NCBI RefSeq assembly: GCF_004402695.1
Contig: NZ_SOFL01000045.1
Location: forward strand, 91,935-155,934
Origin: Cryobacterium adonitolivorans
GTDB taxonomy: Bacteria; Actinomycetota; Actinomycetes; Actinomycetales; Microbacteriaceae
Length of the DNA stretch: 64,000 bases
Direction of reading: 5' to 3'
A program made the translations under genes and the position numbers. The notes beneath the pieces are model-generated. The model was not told the origin of the DNA and searched no databases. It saw only the letters and a program-made list of their open reading frames with translations. Each line of letters opens with the position of its first letter. The stretch's first letter is position 1. Positions 8,603 to 19,619 of the stretch are shown here, piece by piece.

Positions 8603-9544
8603 GTGAACCGGATTATCCAGTGGTTGCCCACCCAAGTGGACCGTCGCCTGAGGGTCCTCGGCTGGGTCTACCTCGCCGCGCAGATCTTCCTGGTCGGCAC
8701 CGGAGGCCTCGTCAGGCTCACCAGTTCCGGCCTGGGCTGCCCCACCTGGCCCAGGTGCACCGCGGACTCGATCGTGAACACGCCGGAGATGGGCATCCAC
8801 GGCGTGATCGAGTTCGGCAACCGCCTTCTCGGCGTTGTGCTCGGCCTCGTGGCCATCGCCGCGTTCGTTGCCGTGCTGCGGATGCGTCGCAGCCGCCCCG
8901 ACCTGTTCACGCTGACCCTGCTGGCCGGTCTGGGCATCCCCGCCCAGGCCGTGATCGGCGGCATCAGCGTGCTGACCCAGTTGAACCCCTATGTCGTCGG
9001 CCTGCACTTCGTCATCTCGGTCGGCCTGGTCGGGCTCTGCACCGCCTTCGTCTACGGGCTGTACACGACGCCGGGTCCACGGGTGCGCGTCGTTCCGCTC
9101 TGGTTCCTTATCGTCACCCACCTCACCAGTTTCGCCGTGGCCATCACCATCGTGGTTGGCATCCTCACGACGGGTTCTGGCCCGCACGCCGGGGATGCGG
9201 ATGCGCCCCGCAACGGTCTGGACTCCGAGTTACTGCAGCACGTGCACAGCTGGCCGGCCTACCTGACCGTCGCGTTGACCCTGGTGCTCCTTGTCGGCGC
9301 CGTCGTCCTCCGCCTGCCGCTGCGACGCTGGGTACTCCTGCTGCTCGCCGTCGAGGTGGCCCAAACGGCCGTGGGGCTTATCCAGGCGAACCTGGGCCTG
9401 CCCGCCATTCTTGTGGGCATCCACATGGTGCTGGCCTGCGTGCTCGCTTCCGCGATGACCGCGGTCATCCTGAACCTCAAGCAGCCCGTCCCGCTGACGG
9501 ATCACCGGCCATCGGATGACCGCACGGACGCCCGAGCGCTCTAG
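8603..9544 (+). CDS. ctaA: Haem A synthase (COX15/CtaA)
   Basis: A 313-residue polytopic membrane protein that oxidises the C8 methyl of haem O to a formyl group, giving haem A for cytochrome aa3. About eight transmembrane helices are visible. Conserved haem-ligand surroundings are the EFGNR motif after a histidine (GIHGVIEFGNR), GLHFVIS, a QHVHSWPAY segment and GIHMVLA. I chose GTG 8603 because GGGAG lies about 8 bp upstream and the protein then begins just before the first helix. An in-frame ATG at 8489 would add 38 atypical residues. It diverges from sufB and converges on ctaB. Confidence 0.95.
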   Translation: MNRIIQWLPTQVDRRLRVLGWVYLAAQIFLVGTGGLVRLTSSGLGCPTWPRCTADSIVNTPEMGIHGVIEFGNRLLGVVLGLVAIAAFVAVLRMRRSRPDLFTLTLLAGLGIPAQAVIGGISVLTQLNPYVVGLHFVISVGLVGLCTAFVYGLYTTPGPRVRVVPLWFLIVTHLTSFAVAITIVVGILTTGSGPHAGDADAPRNGLDSELLQHVHSWPAYLTVALTLVLLVGAVVLRLPLRRWVLLLLAVEVAQTAVGLIQANLGLPAILVGIHMVLACVLASAMTAVILNLKQPVPLTDHRPSDDRTDARAL

Positions 9545-9590
9545 CCCCGGTCCCCGTCCCAGGCTCAACGCCGCACCTGGTGTGGCGCGT

Positions 9591-9612
9591 CGCGCCCGCA
9601 CGAGCGGGCGCG
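9591..9612. terminator. Hairpin between convergent ctaA and ctaB
   Basis: CGCGCCCG-N6-CGGGCGCG forms an 8-bp GC stem in the 134-bp gap between the two convergent genes. There is no U-tract on either side, so it may act only as a weak bidirectional terminator or mRNA end-protector. Confidence 0.5.
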
Positions 9613-9678
9613 GAAAGCCATGCGGGGCGCAGCGAGCCGGACGATCAGCACAACGCTCCCGCGCGATCGAGACTCCGG

Positions 9679-10629
9679 CTAGAAGGGCAGCAGCGGGTCG
9701 ACGCCCACGGCGACGAAGACCAGGGTGAGATAGGCGATCGAACCATGGAACACCCGCATCGGCGACACGTGCTCGTGGCGGATGGCGAGGCTGTAGAGGC
9801 GGTGGGTCTCATAGATGAACCAGGCGCCGGAGCCGACTGCAACCAGTGTGTAGACCAGGCCCATGTCGGCGATGGGCACCAGCAGCAGCGAACACGCCAC
9901 GGTCGCCCAGGCGTACAGGATGACCTGCAGGCCGACCTGCGCGCGTCCGCGAACCACGGACAGCATGGGCACCCCGGCGGCCTGGTAGTCGTCGCGGTAC
10001 TTCATCGACAGCGGCCAGTAGTGCGGCGGCGTCCAGAGGAAGATGATCATGAACAGGATGAACGGCGGCCAGGACAGGTCACCGGTCACGGCGGCCCAGC
10101 CGATCAACACGGGCATGCAGCCGGCGACACCGCCCCAGACGATGTTCTGCGCGGTGCGGCGCTTGAGGATCATCGTGTAGAACACGACATAGAGCAGGAT
10201 GGCGCCCAGCGACAGCGCGGCGGCGACCCAGTTGGTGAACAGGGCCAGCCAGGCGATCGAGATGCCGCCGAGAACCCAGGCGAACACCAGCGCCTGCCGG
10301 TCGGTGAGTTCACCGGTGACCAGCGGCCGACCCTGGGTGCGGTTCATCAGGCGGTCGATGTCACGGTCGAGGAAGCAGTTGAACGCACCGGCAGAGCCTG
10401 CGCTGAGCGCACCACCGATGAGCGTGGCGAGCACCAGCCACAGGTCAGGGATGCCCCCGGTTGCCAGGATCATCGTCGGCGCGGTAACAACGAGTAACAG
10501 TTCGACCACACGCGGCTTGGTCAACGACACATAGGCCAGGACGGTCCGTTTGAGGCGTGCAGCACGGTCCTCGGTCCCCCGTCCACGAGGCTCCGGGGCC
10601 GTGTCGATTGTTTCTCGTGCGCTTCGCAT
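9679..10629 (-). CDS. ctaB: Protohaem IX farnesyltransferase (haem O synthase)
   Basis: A 316-residue UbiA-superfamily membrane prenyltransferase that attaches a farnesyl group to haem B to form haem O, the substrate of CtaA. The first aspartate-rich motif is [15 protein letters not shown] (N-x3-D-x2-D). The second is the [16 protein letters not shown] region. About nine helices are evident. ATG 10629 is preceded by GAGG four bases upstream. It diverges from tkt, an order common in actinobacteria (ctaB-tkt-tal). A TAGAAT at 10639-10644 on the minus strand may be its -10 element. Confidence 0.96.
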   Translation of the reverse strand: MRSARETIDTAPEPRGRGTEDRAARLKRTVLAYVSLTKPRVVELLLVVTAPTMILATGGIPDLWLVLATLIGGALSAGSAGAFNCFLDRDIDRLMNRTQGRPLVTGELTDRQALVFAWVLGGISIAWLALFTNWVAAALSLGAILLYVVFYTMILKRRTAQNIVWGGVAGCMPVLIGWAAVTGDLSWPPFILFMIIFLWTPPHYWPLSMKYRDDYQAAGVPMLSVVRGRAQVGLQVILYAWATVACSLLLVPIADMGLVYTLVAVGSGAWFIYETHRLYSLAIRHEHVSPMRVFHGSIAYLTLVFVAVGVDPLLPF

Positions 10630-10729
10630 ATTGCCTCGATTCTAGATCATTCCTGCACCTCTCACTCCCGGCTGGCCAGTGCGATAGCGGCGCAATATTG
10701 GCGAAACAACGCCGCGAAGCCGGGGTCCG

Positions 10730-10735
10730 TATACT
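10730..10735 (+). promoter_or_regulatory. Candidate -10 element for the tkt operon
   Basis: TATACT lies about 155 nt upstream of the tkt start, in the 262-bp region between the divergent ctaB and tkt genes. No good -35 is seen at 16-18 bp, so this is only a candidate. Confidence 0.3.
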
Positions 10736-10891
10736 GGAATTGCTCGCCAATCTAGGTGCATGCATCCTTGAGCGCCTGACATGGGCCCTCTGCTGCGCAC
10801 CTGATGCCGATAACGATGTCGGCGGGCAAACCTCTCCAGCGGCGCGGGAACCTGCGTGCCGCCATTTCGCAATTCAGAAGGGTCAGTTCAC

Positions 10892-12985
10892 GTGGCAGCA
10901 TTGCAGTGGGATTCCATCGACAACAGGGCAGTTGACACCGCCCGCATCCTCGCGGCAGATGCCGTGGAAAAGGTCGGGAACGGCCACCCGGGTACCGCCA
11001 TGAGCCTTGCTCCGGCGGCGTACCTGCTGTTCCAGAAGGTGATGCGTCGCGATCCCGCTGACAACGAGTGGATCGGCCGTGACCGGTTCGTCCTCTCGGT
11101 CGGCCACAGCTCACTCACCCAGTACGTGCAGTTGTATCTCGGCGGCTACGGCCTCGAGCTGGACGACCTCAAGGCCCTGCGCACCTGGGGTTCCAAGACC
11201 CCCGGCCACCCCGAATACGGCCACACCGACGGCGTCGAGATCACCACGGGCCCGCTCGGGCAGGGCCTCGCCTCCGCCGTGGGCTTCGCCTACGCCTCGC
11301 GTTTCGAGCGCGGCCTGTTCGACCCCGAAGCCGCGGTCGGCACCAGCCCGTTCGACCAGTTCGTCTACGTCATCGCCGGCGACGGCGACCTGCAGGAGGG
11401 CATCACCTCCGAGGCGTCCTCGCTCGCCGGGCACCAGCAGCTCGGTAACCTCATTGCGATCTACGACTCCAATCAGATCTCGATCGAGGACGACACCAAC
11501 ATCGCCTTCACCGAGGATGTCGCGGCCCGCTACGACGCGTACCACTGGCACGTGCAGACGGTGGACTGGAAGAAGACCGGCGAGTACGTCGAGGACGTCG
11601 CCGCCCTCAACGACGCCATCGAAGCGGCCAAGGCGGTCACCGACAAGCCGTCGCTGATCATCCTCAAGACCATCATCGGCTGGCCGAGCCCGAAGAAGCA
11701 GAACACCGGAAAGATCCACGGCTCCGCCCTCGGCGCCGAGGAACTCGCCGGCGTGAAGGAGATCCTCGGCTTCGACCCTGAGAAGTCCTTCGAGGTGTCC
11801 GACGAGGTCATCACCCATACCCGCAAGGCCCTCGACCGTGGTGCGGAGCAGCACGCAGAGTGGACCGTGCGCTTCGACGCGTGGGCCGCCGCGAACCCGG
11901 AGCGCAAGATCCTGCTTGACCGCGTCCTCTCCGGCGACCTGCCCGACGGCGTCGAGGCGGCACTGCCCGTCTTCGAGGCCGGCACCGAGGTCTCCACCCG
12001 CGCGTCGTCCGGCAAGGTGCTCAACGCGCTCGGCCCGGTCATCCCCGAGCTGTGGGGCGGCTCCGCCGACCTCGCAGAGTCGAACAACACCACCATCAGC
12101 AACTCCGCCTCCTTCATTCCCAGCGAGCACTCCACGGGTGAATGGACCGGAAACCCGTACGGCCGCGTCCTGCACTTCGGCATCCGCGAGCACGCGATGG
12201 CCGCGATCCTCAACGGCATCGTGCTGCACGGCAACACCCGCCCGTTCGGTGGCACGTTCCTGATCTTCAGCGACTACATGCGCCCCGCCGTGCGTCTGGC
12301 CGCGCTCATGAAGGCGCCGTCGATCTTCGTCTGGACCCACGACTCCGTCGCCCTCGGCGAGGACGGCCCCACCCACCAGCCGATCGAGCAGCTCGCGTCG
12401 CTGCGCGCCATCCCCGGACTCGACGTGGTGCGCCCCGGCGACGCCAACGAGGTGTCCTGGGCCTGGAAGACGATCCTTGAGCGTCGCAACGGCCCGGCCG
12501 GCATCGTGCTGACCCGCCAGAACATCCCGGTGTTCGAGCGCGGAGACGGCGACGCGACCGGCGAGACCTTCGCCTCGGCCAAGAACGTCGCCAAGGGCGC
12601 CTACGTTCTCGCCGAAGCACCGAACGGCACCCCGGACGTCATCCTGATCGCCACCGGCTCCGAGGTGCAGCTCGCCGTGGCCGCCCGCGAGGCGCTGAAG
12701 ACGGATGGCGTCAACGCCCGCGTCGTCTCCGTGCCGAGCCTGGAATGGTTCGAGGAGCAGTCCGCCGAGTACCGCGAATCCGTTCTGCCCAAGGCGATCA
12801 CCGCCCGGGTATCGGTTGAGGCCGGAATCGCGTTGACCTGGAACAAGTACGTGGGCGACCGCGGCCGCAGCGTCTCGATCGAGCACTTCGGTGCCTCGGC
12901 CGACTACAAGACCCTGTTCCGCGAATTCGGCATCACGACCGAAGCCGTCGTCGCCGCAGCCAAAGAATCCCTCGCCGCGCTCTGA
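10892..12985 (+). CDS. tkt: Transketolase
   Basis: A 697-residue thiamine-diphosphate enzyme that moves two-carbon units between ketoses and aldoses in the non-oxidative pentose phosphate pathway. Conserved features are [13 protein letters not shown] (29-41), the ThDP/Mg motif GDGDLQEG (163-170), the substrate-binding DSNQISIED, and the pyrimidine-domain REHAM and EDGPTHQP segments. The start is GTG 10892, with AAGGG about 10 bp upstream. An in-frame ATG at 10856 would add 12 atypical residues. It is the first gene of a six-gene operon that carries the pentose phosphate enzymes in functional order. Confidence 0.97.
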   Translation: MAALQWDSIDNRAVDTARILAADAVEKVGNGHPGTAMSLAPAAYLLFQKVMRRDPADNEWIGRDRFVLSVGHSSLTQYVQLYLGGYGLELDDLKALRTWGSKTPGHPEYGHTDGVEITTGPLGQGLASAVGFAYASRFERGLFDPEAAVGTSPFDQFVYVIAGDGDLQEGITSEASSLAGHQQLGNLIAIYDSNQISIEDDTNIAFTEDVAARYDAYHWHVQTVDWKKTGEYVEDVAALNDAIEAAKAVTDKPSLIILKTIIGWPSPKKQNTGKIHGSALGAEELAGVKEILGFDPEKSFEVSDEVITHTRKALDRGAEQHAEWTVRFDAWAAANPERKILLDRVLSGDLPDGVEAALPVFEAGTEVSTRASSGKVLNALGPVIPELWGGSADLAESNNTTISNSASFIPSEHSTGEWTGNPYGRVLHFGIREHAMAAILNGIVLHGNTRPFGGTFLIFSDYMRPAVRLAALMKAPSIFVWTHDSVALGEDGPTHQPIEQLASLRAIPGLDVVRPGDANEVSWAWKTILERRNGPAGIVLTRQNIPVFERGDGDATGETFASAKNVAKGAYVLAEAPNGTPDVILIATGSEVQLAVAAREALKTDGVNARVVSVPSLEWFEEQSAEYRESVLPKAITARVSVEAGIALTWNKYVGDRGRSVSIEHFGASADYKTLFREFGITTEAVVAAAKESLAAL

Positions 12986-13028
12986 GCGCGACACCCACCA
13001 GCGCAGCATTCAAGGAGATTTGATTTTC

Positions 13029-14144
13029 ATGACTGAAACAACAACCCCCACCATTGCCCTCTCTGCCGCCGGCGTCAGCATCTGGCTCGACGACCTGTCG
13101 CGCCAGCGCATCCAGTCCGGTGGACTGAAGACACTCATCGCCGAGAGGAACGTCGTCGGCGTCACCACCAACCCGACGATCTTCGCCGGCGCGCTGAGCA
13201 AGGGCGAGGCATACGCCTCCCAGGTGGCCACCCTGGCCGCCGCCGGAACCAGCGTCACCGACGCCGTGTTCGAGATCACCACCGACGACGTCGCCGCGGC
13301 CTGCGACATCTTCCGCCCCGTCTACGACGCCACCAACGGTTTCGACGGTCGCGTGTCGATCGAGGTCGAGCCCGGTTTCGCCCACGACGCCGAGAAGACC
13401 CTCGCCCAGGCGCAGCAGCTCTGGAACAAGGTCAACCGTCCCAACGCGATGATCAAGATCCCCGCGACCATCGAAGGCCTCGAGGCGATCACCGAGACCA
13501 TCGCCCTGGGCATCAGCGTCAACGTCACCCTGATCTTCAGCCTCGAGCGGTACCGCGCTGTCATCAACGCCTACCTCAGCGGCCTTGAGAAGGCCAAGGC
13601 GGCCGGCATCGACCTGTCGACGATCCACTCCGTGGCGTCCTTCTTCGTGTCGCGGGTCGACACCGAGATCGACAAGCGCCTCGCGGCCGTCGGCACCACT
13701 GAAGCCCTTGCCCTGCAGAGCAAGGCCGGCGTCGCCAACGCCCAGCTGGCCTACCAGGTCTTCGAGCAGTCCTTCACGACCGAGCGGGCCTCCGGGCTCC
13801 TCGCGGCCGGCGCCAACAAGCAGCGTCCGCTCTGGGCATCCACCGGTGTCAAGTCGGCCGACCTGCCCGACACCCTCTACGTGACCGAACTGGTCGCCCC
13901 CGAGGTCGTCAACACCATGCCGGAGAAGACCCTCGAGGCCACCTTCGACCACGGCGTCATCGTCGAAGGCGCCGTCACCGGCGCGTACGACGCGGCCAAC
14001 GCCGTGCTCGACGCGATTGCCGCCCAGGGCGTCTCCTACGACGACGTCACCCGCGTGCTCGAGGAGGAGGGCGTTTCGAAGTTCATCATCTCCTGGAACG
14101 AACTCCTGGACACCGTGACGGCTGCGCTCGAGTCCGCCAAGTGA
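13029..14144 (+). CDS. tal: Transaldolase
   Basis: A 371-residue TIM-barrel transaldolase of the longer actinobacterial/plant type. It transfers dihydroxyacetone from sedoheptulose 7-phosphate to glyceraldehyde 3-phosphate. The Schiff-base lysine is K143 in [16 protein letters not shown] (44-52) is the N-terminal signature. AAGGAG lies about 10 bp before ATG 13029. The start 43 bp after tkt, and the 4-bp overlap with pgi, indicate co-transcription. Confidence 0.97.
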   Translation: MTETTTPTIALSAAGVSIWLDDLSRQRIQSGGLKTLIAERNVVGVTTNPTIFAGALSKGEAYASQVATLAAAGTSVTDAVFEITTDDVAAACDIFRPVYDATNGFDGRVSIEVEPGFAHDAEKTLAQAQQLWNKVNRPNAMIKIPATIEGLEAITETIALGISVNVTLIFSLERYRAVINAYLSGLEKAKAAGIDLSTIHSVASFFVSRVDTEIDKRLAAVGTTEALALQSKAGVANAQLAYQVFEQSFTTERASGLLAAGANKQRPLWASTGVKSADLPDTLYVTELVAPEVVNTMPEKTLEATFDHGVIVEGAVTGAYDAANAVLDAIAAQGVSYDDVTRVLEEEGVSKFIISWNELLDTVTAALESAK

Positions 14145-15748
14145 GTTTCCAGATCTCGGTGAGCGGTGCGGCGGCTGACGCCGTCCGCACCGTGGTCCCC
14201 ACATTGGTCGCCGACCTCGTTGCCTCCGGCATCACGTCGCTTGACCCCGCTTTGTGGGGACCCGAGGCGGAGGTGGAGGCCGGCCAGCGTCTCGGCTGGA
14301 CCGAGTCCGTGGCCGCCTCCCGTCTCCTCGTCGCCGAGATCGTCGCCCTGCGTGAGGAACTGCACGCACAGGGCGTCACACGCATCATCCTGGCCGGCAT
14401 GGGCGGTTCGTCGCTCGCGCCGGAGGTCATCACGCTCACCAGCGGTGTTGACCTGACGGTGCTCGACGCGACAGACCCCGGCCAGGTGCTGGCGGCGCTG
14501 GCCGACCGCCTCGAGTCGACCGCCCTGGTGGTGTCGTCGAAGTCGGGCGGCACCGTGGAGACCGACAGCCAGCGCCGCGCGTTCGAACGCGCCTTCCGAG
14601 AAATCGGAATCGACCCCGTCGAGCGCATCATCGTCGTCACCGACCCCGGCTCGCCGCTCGAGGCCTCGGCCAGGGAGGCCGGATACCGCGTTTTCAACGC
14701 GGACCCGACCGTCGGCGGCCGGTTCTCGGCGCTGACCGCGTTCGGCCTGGTGCCGTCCGGTCTGGCCGGGGTCGACATCGAACAGCTTCTGGATGAGGCC
14801 GAGGCCGTGTCTTTGGCCCTGGCCGTCGACTCCGAGGACAACCCCGGTCTGATCCTCGGCGCCGCCATGGCATCGACCACGCCCCTGCGTGACAAGCTGG
14901 CCATCGTCTCCGACGGCACCCACATCGTGGGTTTCGCCGACTGGGCCGAACAGCTCATCGCGGAGTCCACCGGCAAGATCGGCACCGGCATCCTGCCCAT
15001 CGTGCTCGACCGTGACGCCCCTGAGCTCACCGCGGCGCTGCCCGATGTGCAAATTGTGCGGGTTGTGGCGGATGCCGGCGGCAAGCTCTTCGCCGACCAT
15101 GGCGGTGCCGACGAGATCCGGGTCAGCGGAACCCTGGGCGCTCAGTTCCTGGTCTGGGAGTATGCCACTGTCATCGCGGGCCGGCTGCTCGGGATCAACC
15201 CGTTCGACCAGCCCGACGTCGAGTCAGCCAAGATCGCGACCCGGGGCCTCCTTGACTCCCGCCCGGAACCCGAACCCGCTGCCTTCATCTCCGACGGCAT
15301 CGAGGTTCGTGGCACGCCGCACGTGATCGGTGCCGCCAGCGACCTGGGCAGCGCCATCGACGCGTTGCTCGAAGAGCTCGGTCCCGACGGGTACGTTGCC
15401 GTTCAGGCGTACGTGGACCGTGTGGCGCTCCCCCAGCTCGCCGAGCTGCGTGGGCTGCTCGCCACGCTGTCCAGGCGTCCGGTCACGTTCGGTTGGGGAC
15501 CCCGGTTCCTGCACTCGACCGGTCAGTTCCACAAGGGCGGCACTCCAACCGGCGTGTTCCTGCAGATCCTCAGCACCCCCGCTGAGGACCTTGACATCCC
15601 GGGCCGCCCGTTCACTTTCGGCGAGCTCATCCAGGCTCAGGCCGGCGGTGACGCCAGCGTCCTCGCAGACAAGGGCCGCCCCGTGCTCACCCTCACGTTG
15701 ACCGACCCGGCTGCGAACATCACCACTCTGTTCAACGCGGTCCGCTAA
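14141..15748 (+). CDS. pgi: Glucose-6-phosphate isomerase
   Basis: A 535-residue phosphoglucose isomerase of the divergent actinobacterial form found next to tal. SIS-domain motifs are visible: [11 protein letters not shown] (about 86-96), [12 protein letters not shown] (about 131-142) and [10 protein letters not shown] (about 457-466), the last containing the family's catalytic histidine and lysine. It starts with GTG in a GTGA overlap with tal. It interconverts glucose 6-phosphate and fructose 6-phosphate, joining glycolysis to the zwf-opcA-pgl branch encoded downstream. Some actinobacterial tal and pgi genes are fused; here they remain separate but coupled. Confidence 0.92.
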   Translation: MSFQISVSGAAADAVRTVVPTLVADLVASGITSLDPALWGPEAEVEAGQRLGWTESVAASRLLVAEIVALREELHAQGVTRIILAGMGGSSLAPEVITLTSGVDLTVLDATDPGQVLAALADRLESTALVVSSKSGGTVETDSQRRAFERAFREIGIDPVERIIVVTDPGSPLEASAREAGYRVFNADPTVGGRFSALTAFGLVPSGLAGVDIEQLLDEAEAVSLALAVDSEDNPGLILGAAMASTTPLRDKLAIVSDGTHIVGFADWAEQLIAESTGKIGTGILPIVLDRDAPELTAALPDVQIVRVVADAGGKLFADHGGADEIRVSGTLGAQFLVWEYATVIAGRLLGINPFDQPDVESAKIATRGLLDSRPEPEPAAFISDGIEVRGTPHVIGAASDLGSAIDALLEELGPDGYVAVQAYVDRVALPQLAELRGLLATLSRRPVTFGWGPRFLHSTGQFHKGGTPTGVFLQILSTPAEDLDIPGRPFTFGELIQAQAGGDASVLADKGRPVLTLTLTDPAANITTLFNAVR

Positions 15749-15792
15749 GTCACATCCTCGCGTCGTACCGCGTCAATCCTCGAAGGAGCTGC

Positions 15793-17334
15793 ATGTCCCC
15801 GGTGGAAATCACCCCGGAGTTCAATCCGTTGCGTTCACCCTCCGACTATCGCCTGAACCGGATCGCGGGGCCCTCCAGCCTCGTCATCTTCGGCGTAACC
15901 GGAGACCTCTCGCGGAAGAAACTCATGCCCGCCGTCTATGACCTGGCCAACCGTGGGCTCCTGCCACCCGGGTTCGCTCTCGTCGGGTTCGCCCGCCGGG
16001 ACTGGGACAACCAAGACTTCATGCAGGTGGTGCACGACTCCGTCAAGGAGTACGCGCGCACCGAATTCCACGAGGATGTCTGGGCCCAGCTGGCCGAGGG
16101 CATCCGCTTCGTGCCGGGCACCTTCGACGACGATGCCGCGTTCGAGCTCCTCAAGGAGACCATCGAGGAGCTCGACCGTGAGCGGGGAACCATGGGCAAC
16201 CATGCGTTCTACCTGTCGATCCCGCCGAAGGCCTTCCCGCAGGTGACCGAGCAGCTGCGGCGGTCGGGTCTGGCGGAGCAGAAGAACGGCCAGTGGCGAC
16301 GTGTCGTCATCGAGAAGCCGTTCGGCAGCGACCTCAAGACGGCTCGTGAGCTCAACGATGTCGTCGAGTCGGTCTTCCCGGCCGATTCGGTGTTCCGCAT
16401 CGACCACTACCTGGGCAAGGAGACGGTGCAGAACATTCTGGCGCTGCGCTTCGCGAACCAGTTGTACGAACCGATCTGGAACGCGAACTACGTCGATCAC
16501 GTGCAGATCACCATGGCCGAGGACATCGGCGTCGGCGGACGAGCCGGCTACTACGACGGTATCGGCGCCGCCCGCGACGTCATCCAGAACCACCTGCTGC
16601 AGCTCCTGGCGCTCACGGCGATGGAGGAGCCCATCTCCTTCGACGCGGCAGACCTGCGCACCGAGAAAGAGAAGGTCCTCGCCTCCGTGCGACTGCCGGA
16701 AGACCTGGCACAGGGCACCGCCCGTGGCCAGTACGCCGGCGGTTGGCAGGGCGGCGAGAAGATCCTCGGCTTCCTCGAGGAAGAGGGCATGAACCCGGAG
16801 TCGCTGACGGAAACCTACGCCGCGCTTCGCCTCGAGATCGACACGCGTCGCTGGTCAGGGGTGCCGTTCTATCTCCGCGCCGGCAAGCGCCTGGGTCGCC
16901 GGGTCACCGAGATCGCGGTGGTCTTCAAGCGGGCGCCGCAGTACCTCTTCGAGAAGAGCCAGACGGCCGCACTGGGTGAAAACGCCCTGGTCATCAGGGT
17001 CCAGCCCGACGAGGGTGTAACCATCCGGTTTGGTTCCAAGGTTCCGGGTGTCGGCATGCAGGTGCGCGACGTGACCATGGACTTCGGCTACGGGCACGCG
17101 TTCACCGAAGCCAGCCCCGAGGCCTACGAGCGTCTGATCCTGGACGTGCTGCTGGGCGACCCGCCGCTCTTCCCCCGCCACGAGGAAGTCGAGTTATCGT
17201 GGAAGATCCTCGACCCGATCGAGGAATTCTGGACCACCCAGGGCCAACCGGAACAATACCGACCCGGAACCTGGGGGCCCGCATCAGCCGACGAACTGCT
17301 GTCACGCGACGGCCGGAACTGGAGACGCCCATGA
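15793..17334 (+). CDS. zwf: Glucose-6-phosphate 1-dehydrogenase
   Basis: A 513-residue enzyme that oxidises glucose 6-phosphate to 6-phosphogluconolactone with NADP+. The dinucleotide-binding segment is GVTGDLSRKKLMPA (34-47). VIEKPFG lies at 172-178 and the active-site motif RIDHYLGKE at 202-210. AAGGAGCT sits just before ATG 15793. Activity in actinobacteria depends on OpcA, which is encoded next, overlapping by 4 bp. Confidence 0.97.
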   Translation: MSPVEITPEFNPLRSPSDYRLNRIAGPSSLVIFGVTGDLSRKKLMPAVYDLANRGLLPPGFALVGFARRDWDNQDFMQVVHDSVKEYARTEFHEDVWAQLAEGIRFVPGTFDDDAAFELLKETIEELDRERGTMGNHAFYLSIPPKAFPQVTEQLRRSGLAEQKNGQWRRVVIEKPFGSDLKTARELNDVVESVFPADSVFRIDHYLGKETVQNILALRFANQLYEPIWNANYVDHVQITMAEDIGVGGRAGYYDGIGAARDVIQNHLLQLLALTAMEEPISFDAADLRTEKEKVLASVRLPEDLAQGTARGQYAGGWQGGEKILGFLEEEGMNPESLTETYAALRLEIDTRRWSGVPFYLRAGKRLGRRVTEIAVVFKRAPQYLFEKSQTAALGENALVIRVQPDEGVTIRFGSKVPGVGMQVRDVTMDFGYGHAFTEASPEAYERLILDVLLGDPPLFPRHEEVELSWKILDPIEEFWTTQGQPEQYRPGTWGPASADELLSRDGRNWRRP

Positions 17335-18290
17335 TCGTCGATCTGCCGGATACCACCACGGCCAAGATCTCCAAGGCACTCGTGCGCATCCGTGAGGAAG
17401 GCGGCGCTGTCGCCCTCGGCCGGGTGCTCACCCTCGTCATCGCGGCCGAGCTCGGCCACGAGGAAGACGCCATCGAGGCAGCGAACGACGCGTCACGGGA
17501 GCACCCGATGCGTGTCATCGTGCTCTCCACCCAGGCGGAGGGCACCCCGGCGCACGAGCCCCGCGTGGATGCCGAGATTCGTGTCGGCGGAGACGCCGGC
17601 GCCAGTGAGGTCATCGTGCTACGCGCCTACGGAGACGCCGCCAGTGACCCGGAGAGCCTCGTGACCGGGCTGCTCCTGCCCGACGCCCCTGTCGTGGCCT
17701 GGTGGCCCGGTGAGGCCCCTGCCGTGCCTGCCGAGTCTCCGTTGGGGCGCATCGCCTACCGGCGGATCACCGACGCATCGGCCCAGCCGGACCCGCAGGC
17801 GGCTCTCACGCGCATCTGTTCCACTTACCGGCCCGGCGACACCGACTTCGCCTGGACGCGTCTGACGCTCTGGCGCGCTCAGCTCGCCGCGGTGCTGGAC
17901 CAGCCGCCCTACGAGCCCATCACCGCCGTGTCCGTCAGTGGCGCGCTGGACTCCCCCTCCACCACGCTCCTCGCGGCCTGGCTCCAGCTTCAGCTGCAGG
18001 TGCCGGTGGACTACGAGCTGACCTCTGGTCAGAACTCGAACGGGATCCGCGGCGTACATCTCACCCGGGCATCCGGGGTGATCTCGCTCGAACGCGAGGT
18101 TCCCGGCATCGCAACGCTCACCCAGTCGGGCCAGCCCGTGCAGGACCTGACCCTCAAGCGTCGCAGCCTGCGCGACTGCCTGAGCGACGAACTGCGCCGC
18201 CTCGACCCCGACGAGCTGTACGGCGAGGTCATCACCCGCGGTCTGCCCCAACTGTCGGGTCCCACCACAACAACCGAAGGTCACTCATGA
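17331..18290 (+). CDS. opcA: Glucose-6-phosphate dehydrogenase assembly protein OpcA
   Basis: A 319-residue OpcA/Zwf-assembly protein, an actinobacterial and cyanobacterial factor needed for full activity of the Zwf complex. The family's N-terminal MIVDLPDTT start and the LPDAPVVAWWPG segment (about 118-129) are present. ATG 17331 is in an ATGA overlap with zwf. In-frame upstream ATGs from 17199 fall inside zwf and are rejected. It overlaps the next gene by 4 bp as well, so stoichiometric translation with zwf and pgl is likely. Confidence 0.95.
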   Translation: MIVDLPDTTTAKISKALVRIREEGGAVALGRVLTLVIAAELGHEEDAIEAANDASREHPMRVIVLSTQAEGTPAHEPRVDAEIRVGGDAGASEVIVLRAYGDAASDPESLVTGLLLPDAPVVAWWPGEAPAVPAESPLGRIAYRRITDASAQPDPQAALTRICSTYRPGDTDFAWTRLTLWRAQLAAVLDQPPYEPITAVSVSGALDSPSTTLLAAWLQLQLQVPVDYELTSGQNSNGIRGVHLTRASGVISLEREVPGIATLTQSGQPVQDLTLKRRSLRDCLSDELRRLDPDELYGEVITRGLPQLSGPTTTTEGHS

Positions 18291-19057
18291 CGCACGACAG
18301 GCGTGTTCTCGTACACGACGACAAGGCGGCCCTGATTGCCTCGGTCGCCAGCCGGTTCATCACCAAGATGGCCGACATCCTGCACGAACAGGGGCACGCC
18401 CACGTGATCCTGACCGGCGGAAGCGTCGGGACCGGTGTGCTGGAAGCGATCAATGCCTCCCCCGACCGTGACGGCGTCGACTGGGCCAAGATCGACTTCT
18501 GGTGGGGCGATGAGCGCTGGGTTCCCCGCGCGCACGCCGACCGCAACGAGGGGCAGGCCCGCGCGGCGTTGTTGGACCACATCGACATCCCCGCGGCGAA
18601 CGTGCACTCGTTCCCGGCGTCGGATGATGGCCTGGACCTGGACGCCGCCGCCGATCGCTACGCGGCCGAACTCAAGAGCAAGGCCGCGCCGGATTCCCTG
18701 GTACCGCAATTCGACGTCACGTTCCTCGGTGTCGGTCCTGACGGCCACATCGCGTCGCTCTTTCCGCACCTGCAGGGTATCCGGGAGAACGACCTCACCG
18801 TCATCGCGGTGCTGAACTCGCCCAAGCCCCCGGCGGAGCGCCTCAGCCTCACCAGATGGGTGCTCAACTCCTCCGAGCGCATCTGGCTCGTCGTCTCCGG
18901 CACGGACAAGGCGTCCGCGCTCGGCCTGGCCCTGGCCGGCGCGAGTCGTGACGAGGTGCCCGTCGCGGGCATCCGCGGTCGCCACTACACCGACTTCTTT
19001 GTCGACGGCGAGGCCGCCGCGGAGGTTCCGGAGAACCTGATCGCCCAGCCGCAGTAA
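18287..19057 (+). CDS. pgl: 6-phosphogluconolactonase
   Basis: A 256-residue DevB-type lactonase that hydrolyses 6-phosphogluconolactone, the product of Zwf. Signature segments are TGGSVG (about 43-48), WWGDERWVP (about 68-76) and the catalytic GVGPDGHIASLFP (about 149-161). It is the last gene of the tkt-tal-pgi-zwf-opcA-pgl operon and overlaps opcA by 4 bp. A strong bidirectional terminator follows 23 bp later. 6-phosphogluconate dehydrogenase (gnd) is not in this window. Confidence 0.96.
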   Translation: MTHDRRVLVHDDKAALIASVASRFITKMADILHEQGHAHVILTGGSVGTGVLEAINASPDRDGVDWAKIDFWWGDERWVPRAHADRNEGQARAALLDHIDIPAANVHSFPASDDGLDLDAAADRYAAELKSKAAPDSLVPQFDVTFLGVGPDGHIASLFPHLQGIRENDLTVIAVLNSPKPPAERLSLTRWVLNSSERIWLVVSGTDKASALGLALAGASRDEVPVAGIRGRHYTDFFVDGEAAAEVPENLIAQPQ

Positions 19058-19080
19058 TCTAGCGCCGACAGGCACGAAAA

Positions 19081-19110
19081 AGCGCATCGGTTCCTCGGAA
19101 CCGATGCGCT
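19081..19110. terminator. Bidirectional terminator between pgl and rbpA
   Basis: A perfect 14-bp stem (AGCGCATCGGTTCC with its complement) and a 2-nt apex, which in practice will open to a 4-nt loop. Four A's precede it and TCTCTTGTT follows. It serves the convergent pgl and rbpA transcripts. Confidence 0.9.
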
Positions 19111-19132
19111 TCTCTTGTTGGTGCGATGTGCC

Positions 19133-19501
19133 CTAGTTGGTGGCGCTGAGCTTGCCGCGACGCACCCGGAGCTGCTGGAGCGCCTCCTCCAGGAGGGACT
19201 CCGCTTCCTCTTCGGTGCGGCGTTCCTTCACGTAGGCAAGGTGCGTCTTGTATGGTTCAAGCTTGACCACCGACGGCGGGTTCTCCTTGTCGCGACCCGC
19301 GGGGAGACCCGACGACGGGCAGTCGATGGTGTCGGGGATCTCCTCGTCCGGCAGGTTCGCGGCAAAGTACCGAACGGTCTCGTTGCCGAGAGCGTCCCAG
19401 TAGGACACGCGAATGCGATCAGCGTGAAAACCACGGTCCTGCTCGCCCATGGGGCCGGCTCCGACTCGCGAGCCGCGAATTGCGCTTCCACCAGATGCCA
19501 T
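19133..19501 (-). CDS. rbpA: RNA polymerase-binding protein RbpA
   Basis: A 122-residue RbpA, an actinobacterial RNA-polymerase factor that binds the principal sigma factor and stabilises the open complex. The N-terminal basic segment (IRGSRVGAG), the central barrel domain with IPDTIDCP, and the C-terminal sigma-interaction domain (THLAYVKERRTEEEAESLLEEAL) follow the family layout. It is convergent with pgl and downstream of secG, with a 118-bp gap that could hold its own promoter. Confidence 0.95.
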   Translation of the reverse strand: MASGGSAIRGSRVGAGPMGEQDRGFHADRIRVSYWDALGNETVRYFAANLPDEEIPDTIDCPSSGLPAGRDKENPPSVVKLEPYKTHLAYVKERRTEEEAESLLEEALQQLRVRRGKLSATN

Positions 19502-19619
19502 TGTCTTCCTCCGCTATCAAAACTGTTCGGCGTGTTCGGGTTGTACTGCTGCGTGCGGTCGCGCCGTGGGTGACCGGATGCGGTGCGTCGCGGGTGGGGT
19601 GCCGCGACTTACGACGTCG

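Noticed and set aside
15835..16593. Antisense frame of about 250 codons inside zwf
   Set aside because: It lies entirely opposite conserved zwf codons, and its protein looks like a frame shadow with no domain.
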